Positions 58,785 through 64,000 of a stretch of 64,000 nucleotides of DNA are shown piece after piece. The notes beneath the pieces are model-generated. The model was not told where the DNA came from. It searched no databases and saw only the letters and a program-made list of their open reading frames with translations. Location of the stretch: NCBI GenBank assembly GCA_016222805.1, contig JACRQG010000040.1, positions 76,687 to 140,686 of the forward strand, read 5' to 3'. A program made the position numbers and the translations under genes. Every line of letters starts with the position of its first letter. Positions within the stretch are counted from its first letter, which is position 1. Source of the stretch: Verrucomicrobiota bacterium (GTDB lineage: Bacteria; Verrucomicrobiota; Verrucomicrobiia; Opitutales; Opitutaceae).

Positions 58785-61298
58785 TCATTCGACAAACTCC
58801 CAGGCGACGCGGCCGCCCTGGATCGAGACGGCGGCGACGCGGCCGGCCAGCGTCCGGCCCCCGGGGAGGGCGAGGGTGCCCGGTTCGGCGGCGGACCGCA
58901 CCTGATCGGTGCCAAGGGCGGTTTCGACGATCACGACCCCGTCGTCCCGGAGGCTCACACGCCGGACAAAGGGCTCCGTGCCCGCATGCGCTTCGAAGAC
59001 GCTGACGAAGCGGCGTTCCGCGTCACCTTCGGTCCTTCGCACGATATAGGGCAGGGTGGCGCCCAGGTCCGAGTTCTTCCAGTCGCGCTGGCCCCAGCCG
59101 TCGGCAACGTAGGCGCGTTCCCCTGGTTGGGAGAGGTTCCATGCGACGGCGGTGAGTTGGGGACCGGCCGACCAGCGGACCCGCCAGGCCCCCTGGGGGT
59201 GCACGGCCTGCACGCGGGCGAAGTCGTAAAGCTTCTCCGTCGTCGGCTGGCGGGTGACGTCGAGGAGGTCGCAGCTCCGGTGCGAGGCATGGTAGACGAA
59301 GTCCTGCCGGCGTCCGCCCTGCACGCGGAAGAAATCCACGACGTAGCTGCGCCCTTCGCCGTGGTCGATGAGGGCGGAGGTGCGGCGGTAGACCGGGGCG
59401 CTGGCGTAGGCCCGCGACGACGCCTCCATCACCTTCACGTGGGGGGTGACCCGGAAGAGGTGCACCTCGCCGCCGCGATCGCGCGTGCGCTGATCCTCTT
59501 CGTCGATGACGACGGTGTTGTGGGCCACGGTGCGCGAAGCCTGGTGCTTCCGGGGATGGTCCCAGAGATAGCCGAGGTCGGACAGCACCTCGTGGCCCTG
59601 CTTCCAGTAGTAGAGGTTGAGGCTGTCGTAATGGTGGTGGTTGCCCCAATGGCTGGCACTGAGCGTCAGGAGGCTTTCGCGGCCGTCGGCCCCGGTGCGG
59701 AGATGGCCAAGGCGGAGCTCGGGCGAACACCAGTCGGGCAGGGTGATGGGAGGGGAGGGCCGGCTTTCGAGGCCGGGTTCGCGATAATAGAGCGCCAGGG
59801 CGGCGCTACCCCGGGAGAGCTCCAGGCCCGCGGACTCCCGCAACAGCGTGAGGTACTGCGGCCGCTCAGGGTAGTTGGCCACCATCAGCTCGAGGAAGTT
59901 CGTTCCGAGCCGCGTGCCGACGTAGGAGTCGGCGTACGGCGGATAGGTCAGGTCGCCCTGGAGACCCTTGAAGCAGTTTTCCCAGATGCGCTCGTAGGCG
60001 GTGCCGTGGTAGAGATCCGCGGCGACGCGGCGGCGACCGTCCGGACCGGCATAACCCGGAGGTTCGCTGTAACCGCGCAGGGCCTGCGGCATGTCCCAGA
60101 CATTACCGAGCGTCATGTTGGCATAGGCGGGCGACTCCGAGGTCGTGCCGTCGGGCAGGAACCAGCCGTCGATGGTCTGCTGGAAGCCGTCCCAGCCAAA
60201 GCGGACCAGACCGGGGTGGCCGACGCAGAGTCCGACCAGCGCGGCGGCCGTGCGGTTGCCAACGGACTTGTTGTTGATGCCGGGATCGCTCGTGAGCAGG
60301 ACGGTGCTTTCGAGGAGGAGATCGCGCTCGATCTGGCGGCGTTCCGCATCGGTGTAGAGGGGTGTCCCGGTGGGATCCGTCGCGGTGCACGTGTAGTCGT
60401 AGGATTCAACCATGCGGCGGACAAAATGGGACTCCTGGCCGACGCCACTGGCGCGGCCGGCGGACCAGTAGCCGGTGTGCAGGCGGCGATCCGGGCGGTT
60501 TGGGGGCGGGCAAAGTTCAGGAGCGGACAATTGCTGGATCTCCTGCGCCGCCACGTGCGGAGGCAGATCGGCGTACTCGCCATAGCCGACGTGCACCAGC
60601 CAGTGCGGATAGACCGCGGCGAAGCGCAGCAGGATCGACCGGACGCCCCGCGCATACTCGAGTTTTCCGGTCAACAGGAAGGCCTCTGCGAGCGTGTGGC
60701 AGACCCCGGCCGCGTATCCGACCTTTCGGGCGCGGAGGTTGGAGGTGAAACTGGGTCGGCCGGTGCGGTAGCCGAAGATCACAAACGGCTCGCCGCCCGC
60801 ATACGTGAAGGTCTGCGGGCGTCCCCAGGTGGAGCGCACGGTGATTTCCTCGGGATAGTCGGCATGGGGAAACACGGTGGTGCAGACGTCGCAGACCAGG
60901 CGGTCGGGGTGCGCGGCGCTCCACGACCAGAGGCCATGGGGATGCACGGGCTTGCCGAGGGCGCGGCAGGCCGGGCAGGGCGTGAACTTCGCGTCCCCGG
61001 GCGTGGTTTCGGGGATCATCGTCTCGAGCCAGGCTGGCGAGATCTGGCCGAGGGCGCGGCGCGCGCCGCTCTCGAGGGAGCGCAGGTGGTTTTGCGCCCA
61101 GGGGTAGCGGCGGAGGTTCTCGCGGGCGCGGACCAGATCCGGCGCCTTGATGGCGCCACTCGGATGCTGGACCGTGGCGCGGTATTTCTCCCAATCGGAC
61201 CAGTCGAGGAGGGCGGGAGCCGCGGACGCGACGGGCAGCAGGCCGAGGATCAGGCCCCCGACGAAAATCAGCGAACGCACGGAGCCGGCGGGCATCAT
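58785..61298 (-). CDS. Heparinase II/III-type polysaccharide lyase, exported
   Basis: An 837-residue protein with a signal peptide (RSLIFVGGLILGLLPVASAAP), an all-alpha toroid region (residues about 150-480: AGVCHTLAEAFLLTG, LTSDPGINNKSVGNRTAAALVGL, DGWFLPDGTTSESPAYANMTLG) and a heparinase-type beta-sandwich with HHHYDSLNLYYWKQG and VAHNTVV. Residues NN, Y and H of such blocks form the active site in alginate/heparin/glucuronan lyases. Two CxxC pairs (CPAC about residue 108, CDVC about 135) near the N-terminus look like a small metal knuckle. It is 16 bases downstream of the PL1 gene. Substrate is an acidic polysaccharide; which one is unclear. Confidence 0.85.
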   Translation of the reverse strand: MMPAGSVRSLIFVGGLILGLLPVASAAPALLDWSDWEKYRATVQHPSGAIKAPDLVRARENLRRYPWAQNHLRSLESGARRALGQISPAWLETMIPETTPGDAKFTPCPACRALGKPVHPHGLWSWSAAHPDRLVCDVCTTVFPHADYPEEITVRSTWGRPQTFTYAGGEPFVIFGYRTGRPSFTSNLRARKVGYAAGVCHTLAEAFLLTGKLEYARGVRSILLRFAAVYPHWLVHVGYGEYADLPPHVAAQEIQQLSAPELCPPPNRPDRRLHTGYWSAGRASGVGQESHFVRRMVESYDYTCTATDPTGTPLYTDAERRQIERDLLLESTVLLTSDPGINNKSVGNRTAAALVGLCVGHPGLVRFGWDGFQQTIDGWFLPDGTTSESPAYANMTLGNVWDMPQALRGYSEPPGYAGPDGRRRVAADLYHGTAYERIWENCFKGLQGDLTYPPYADSYVGTRLGTNFLELMVANYPERPQYLTLLRESAGLELSRGSAALALYYREPGLESRPSPPITLPDWCSPELRLGHLRTGADGRESLLTLSASHWGNHHHYDSLNLYYWKQGHEVLSDLGYLWDHPRKHQASRTVAHNTVVIDEEDQRTRDRGGEVHLFRVTPHVKVMEASSRAYASAPVYRRTSALIDHGEGRSYVVDFFRVQGGRRQDFVYHASHRSCDLLDVTRQPTTEKLYDFARVQAVHPQGAWRVRWSAGPQLTAVAWNLSQPGERAYVADGWGQRDWKNSDLGATLPYIVRRTEGDAERRFVSVFEAHAGTEPFVRRVSLRDDGVVIVETALGTDQVRSAAEPGTLALPGGRTLAGRVAAVSIQGGRVAWEFVE

Positions 61299-61314
61299 GG
61301 AAGGTCCCCCAGGC

Positions 61315-62568
61315 TCAGCGGCTGGCGGCCGCGGCGTGGCCTCCGACTTCGGATTCGAAGTGGATGATCTTGCCCCCGCCGGTGCGGGCCTCTTCGACGA
61401 GCCGGCGGTCGACGGCGTCGCGATCCCAGGGGCGCGCCCCCGCGTTGGCCAGGATCCAAGGCGTAATCGCGGCGGCCGGGCGAGCCTCCAGCCCCGGCGG
61501 CCAGAACGGTGCCCGGTCCAGCACGCGCGGGTCCTGCGCGGGATCCTTTCCGGGCGGCTGTCCCTTCACATCCAGCAGGTTCGGCTTTGCGTCGAGGGCG
61601 CGGCCGTCCGCGGCGAAATAGAGGTTGTCGCGCAGGAAGTAGTCGCACGGGCCGCGCGATTCGACGAACGCGACGGTCGCCAGGGTGCTTTGGCCCTGGC
61701 GGGCGACGTTGCCGACCACCACCATGATGCCGCGCTCCCAGGCGTGCCCCTGCCACTCGGAAGGCACCAGTCCGTAGGTCACGATCCGGTTGCCAGGATT
61801 GTGCACGAGGTTGTTGACGACGGCACCGCGGGCGCCGCCCTTGAACAGCGGGTTCCGGGCGTTGTTGCTGATGTAGAGATTGCCGAAGATCGCGATGTCG
61901 CTCGCGTTGTCGTGGATCAGGGAGCCCATCGAGTGCGGCCCCTTGGCGTGGGCCGAGTCGTGCAGCCCTTCGCCGACGATACAGTGGCTGAAGGTGATGC
62001 GGTGGGAGGTGTTTTTCCGCCACTCCGCGGGGTTGGCGCCCTGGAACCGCGGCCCGGACGCGCTCAGGTTCTCATCGGTCGACCAGGAGAGGGAGCAATG
62101 ATCGACGATGACGTCGTGGGCGCCTCCGCCGGTGGCGAGGCTGTCGACCTCCCAGCCGCTCTTTTTCGGGCGGTTGCCGGCGCCCGGTCGCACCCGCAGG
62201 TGCCGGACGATGACGTCGTGGGTGTTGATGTTCAGGCCGCCGTTGATGAGGGTCACACCGGGGCTGGGGGCGGTTTCGCCGGCGAGAGTCACCCGGGGAT
62301 GGGCAAGCGTGAGCGAGCGCCCGCCGAGGTCGATGTGTCCGGCCACGGCAAACTCGATGACGCGGGGACCATCGGCGGCGAGCGCCTCGGCGAGGGAGCC
62401 CGGTCCGCGAGCGGCGAGCGTGGTCACGCGCAGGACCCGGCCGCCGGCGCCGCCTTGGGTGGTCGTCCAGCCCGGAGGCTTTGCCCAGGGGGCGGGACCG
62501 CCGAGAGCGGATGCCACGAGAACACAGAGCACTGCGACGCGGGGTAAACGGAGAAGCGGGGCCGGCAT
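61315..62568 (-). CDS. Pectate lyase family (PL1-like), exported
   Basis: A 417-residue parallel beta-helix lyase with a signal peptide (LRLPRVAVLCVLVASALGGPAPW). It has the amb_all/Pec_lyase blocks: GGAGGRVLRVTTLAARGPGSLAEAL, GHIDLGGRSLTLAHPRVTLAGETAP, GVTLINGGLNINTHDVIVRHLRVRPG, and GGAHDVIVDHCSLSWSTDENL (calcium-site region). It cleaves alpha-1,4-galacturonan by elimination if typical. The start at 62568 begins the signal peptide; 83 codons upstream are unlikely to be coding. It and the heparinase-type lyase form a two-gene operon divergent from the sugar isomerase-like gene. Confidence 0.88.
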   Translation of the reverse strand: MPAPLLRLPRVAVLCVLVASALGGPAPWAKPPGWTTTQGGAGGRVLRVTTLAARGPGSLAEALAADGPRVIEFAVAGHIDLGGRSLTLAHPRVTLAGETAPSPGVTLINGGLNINTHDVIVRHLRVRPGAGNRPKKSGWEVDSLATGGGAHDVIVDHCSLSWSTDENLSASGPRFQGANPAEWRKNTSHRITFSHCIVGEGLHDSAHAKGPHSMGSLIHDNASDIAIFGNLYISNNARNPLFKGGARGAVVNNLVHNPGNRIVTYGLVPSEWQGHAWERGIMVVVGNVARQGQSTLATVAFVESRGPCDYFLRDNLYFAADGRALDAKPNLLDVKGQPPGKDPAQDPRVLDRAPFWPPGLEARPAAAITPWILANAGARPWDRDAVDRRLVEEARTGGGKIIHFESEVGGHAAAASR

Positions 62569-62815
62569 GCTGGGTAGACGAGTGGCAGAGCGCGGCGGTG
62601 ACGGCAAGAGGTGCGGCAAGGCGGAGGTGTGGCGTGGCCCTTCGGGCGCACGCGGTGAGCGGGAAACCGCCGCTCCGATCGGATTGGGCGGCGCTGGCCG
62701 GGAGGAGGAGTGCCGACACCGCACCTTCAGGGTGGCGTTTCCGCCCTCGACAGGGGCGGCTGGCCGGAGAAATCTCGCGGCGGCGTCTCCCGCCAACCTC
62801 GCTTTCCTCCTCCCC

Positions 62816-63730
62816 ATGAAATCCAGTCGTCGTCAGTTCCTCCATACCACCTCGGTCGGACTCGGTTCGCTGGGCCTGCTCGCCACCTCGGCGCTGGCGG
62901 CGGAACCCAAGGCCAAGGCAAAGGAAAAGGCCGCGCCGGCGGCCAGCTTCGCGCAGAAGTCGAAGATGAAGCTGGGCACGGTGACCTACAACCTGGCGAT
63001 GGATTGGGACGTGCCGACGATCATCAAGCACTGCACCGAGGCGAAGTTTGAGGGCGTCGAGCTGCGCACATCGCACAAACACGGGGTCGAGGTGGGCCTG
63101 AGCAAGGAGCAGCGGGCGGAGATTAAGCGGCGGTTCGCCGATTCGCCGGTGGCGCTCGCGAGCATGGGCAGCGCCTTCGACTACCACACGGCCGACCAGG
63201 CGAAGCTGCGCAAGGACATCGAGGCGACGAAGGAGTACATCGTGCTGGCGCACGACGTGGGGGCGACGGGCGTGAAGGTGCGTCCGAATGGCATCGCCAA
63301 GGAACTCGGGGTCGAGAAGACGCTGGAGCAGATCGGCCGTTCGCTGCGCGAACTCGGGGAGTTTGCCGAGGGCTACGGCCAGCAGATCCGGCTCGAAATC
63401 CACGGCAATCCCACGTCGCAGGTGCCCTACTGCAAGACGATCATGGATCATGCGAACCACCGGCAGGTCGGGCTGTGCTGGAATTCGAACCAGACGGACC
63501 TCGCGGGGGAGGGTTTCGAGGCCAACTTTGCGCTGGTGAAGCAGAAGATCATGACGGTGCACATGCGGGATCTCTTCCTCGAGGAATACCCGTTCCGGAA
63601 GCTGCTCACCTCGCTCAACGGGATCGGGTTCACCGGCTTCTGCTTCGCGGAGATTCCCGAGAGCAAGGATCCGGTCCGGGTGATGAAGTACTACCGCGCG
63701 CTCTGGCTGGCGTACCAGGGGTTGCTGTGA
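62816..63730 (+). CDS. Sugar phosphate isomerase/epimerase-like TIM barrel with Tat signal
   Basis: A 304-residue AP-endonuclease-2/xylose-isomerase-like TIM barrel. The N-terminus SSRRQFLHTTSVGLGSLGLLATSALAA is a Tat signal, then a Lys/Ala-rich linker. Metal-site stretches are FEGVELRTSH, YGQQIRLEIHGNP, VGLCWNSNQ and FCFAEIPES. Exported members of this fold have been linked to elimination or epimerisation of oxidised sugars made by Gfo/Idh enzymes; one such oxidoreductase is at 57172. The start at 62816 follows a CT-rich leader. The 247-bp divergent gap 62569-62815 holds no clear gene, only a small GCCC/GGGC stem. Confidence 0.85.
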   Translation: MKSSRRQFLHTTSVGLGSLGLLATSALAAEPKAKAKEKAAPAASFAQKSKMKLGTVTYNLAMDWDVPTIIKHCTEAKFEGVELRTSHKHGVEVGLSKEQRAEIKRRFADSPVALASMGSAFDYHTADQAKLRKDIEATKEYIVLAHDVGATGVKVRPNGIAKELGVEKTLEQIGRSLRELGEFAEGYGQQIRLEIHGNPTSQVPYCKTIMDHANHRQVGLCWNSNQTDLAGEGFEANFALVKQKIMTVHMRDLFLEEYPFRKLLTSLNGIGFTGFCFAEIPESKDPVRVMKYYRALWLAYQGLL

Positions 63731-63765
63731 GCGGGGCGAGGCGATGGCCCACGTTGCCGGTGGAT

Positions 63766-63827
63766 GGGGCGACCGCGTACCGTGGGTCTCAATCCCTTCG
63801 CGTTGAGGTGCGGGGCGGGGTCGCCCC
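63766..63827. repeat. Nested inverted repeat after the sugar isomerase-like gene
   Basis: GGGGCGACC (63766-63774) pairs perfectly with GGTCGCCCC (63819-63827), and inside the 44-base interval CTCAA (63788-63792) pairs with TTGAG (63803-63807). This starts 36 bases after the stop. It may be a 3' structure of that mRNA, or lie next to the insertion-sequence boundary. No T-run follows. Confidence 0.4.
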
Positions 63828-63946
63828 CAATGCTGTCCAATCAGAGTGGTGTGCGAGTCTCCTAAGTGATTTATTTTGAGTGGCGCTACGTGACTGAAGG
63901 GGTGCTCACGATTTGACGGCGATTCCGCCATCCGCCGTGTGGCGTG

Positions 63947-64000
63947 ATGCACTCGGGCAAGTTTGGGTTCTCGCAGGTGATGGAGCGGATGCCGCACTGG
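63947..64000 (+). CDS. IS4-type transposase, first 18 codons (cut by the window edge)
   Basis: The frame from the ATG at 63947 is open to the window end and reads MHSGKFGFSQVMERMPHW. This closely resembles the N-terminus of IS4-family transposases with a DUF4372 domain (M(H/N).GK..F.Q.M..(L/M)P). The stretch 63828-63946 before it is less GC-rich (CTAAGTGATTTATTTTGAG around 63871-63889), as expected for an insertion-sequence left end, but I could not define the terminal inverted repeat. Only the continuation beyond the window can confirm it. Confidence 0.5.
   Translation, partial: MHSGKFGFSQVMERMPHW

Overview
The window comes from a high-GC Gram-negative bacterium that lives on polysaccharides. 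The best fit is Verrucomicrobiota of the Opitutaceae type. This rests on three TonB-dependent receptors beside glycoside hydrolases and polysaccharide lyases, a sulfatase, many exported enzymes with Tat or Sec signals, a large S8 protease carrying the duplicated C-terminal module typical of verrucomicrobial secreted proteins, and start codons mostly preceded by pyrimidine-rich leaders. This is inference from gene content; no rRNA or tRNA gene is present to confirm it.

Layout. 1-16128: a mixed block with an NHL-repeat protein cut by the left edge, a chimeric subtilase, a GH3 enzyme, a TolB-like propeller protein, a TIR-TM-TPR protein, a PQQ dehydrogenase with an inserted cytochrome c, a GH97 enzyme and an exported thioredoxin-fold protein. 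16148-23909 (minus): a tight operon of Fe-alcohol dehydrogenase, PdxA-like dehydrogenase, SUMF1-sialidase-like fusion, sulfatase and sodium/solute symporter, with a divergent LacI regulator (24037-25125). 25322-33309 (minus): a second tight operon of TonB receptor, beta-helix protein, exported HpcH/HpaI-aldolase-like protein and LamG/propeller protein. Its promoter region shares two short elements with the LacI intergenic region, so the two operons may form one regulon.

33575-37927: an exported pyruvyl-transferase-like protein, an RraA-family protein, mannonate dehydratase (uxuA) and an IclR regulator. 38135-54689 (plus): a nine-gene operon of TonB receptor, clan GH-A hydrolase, GH115 alpha-glucuronidase, a second GH-A hydrolase, hexuronate MFS transporter, glucuronate isomerase (uxaC), SDR mannonate oxidoreductase, TonB receptor and GH28. 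With uxuA it reads as a glucuronate-decorated glycan system: release of glucuronic acid, import, then glucuronate to fructuronate to mannonate to 2-keto-3-deoxygluconate. The KDG kinase and KDPG aldolase are not in the window.

54797-64000: a TPR lipoprotein, a Tat-exported Gfo/Idh oxidoreductase, a heparinase II/III-type lyase, a PL1 pectate lyase, a Tat-exported sugar isomerase-like TIM barrel, and the first 18 codons of an IS4-type transposase at the right edge. Several gaps hold hairpins or short repeats. No CRISPR array, prophage or tRNA was seen.
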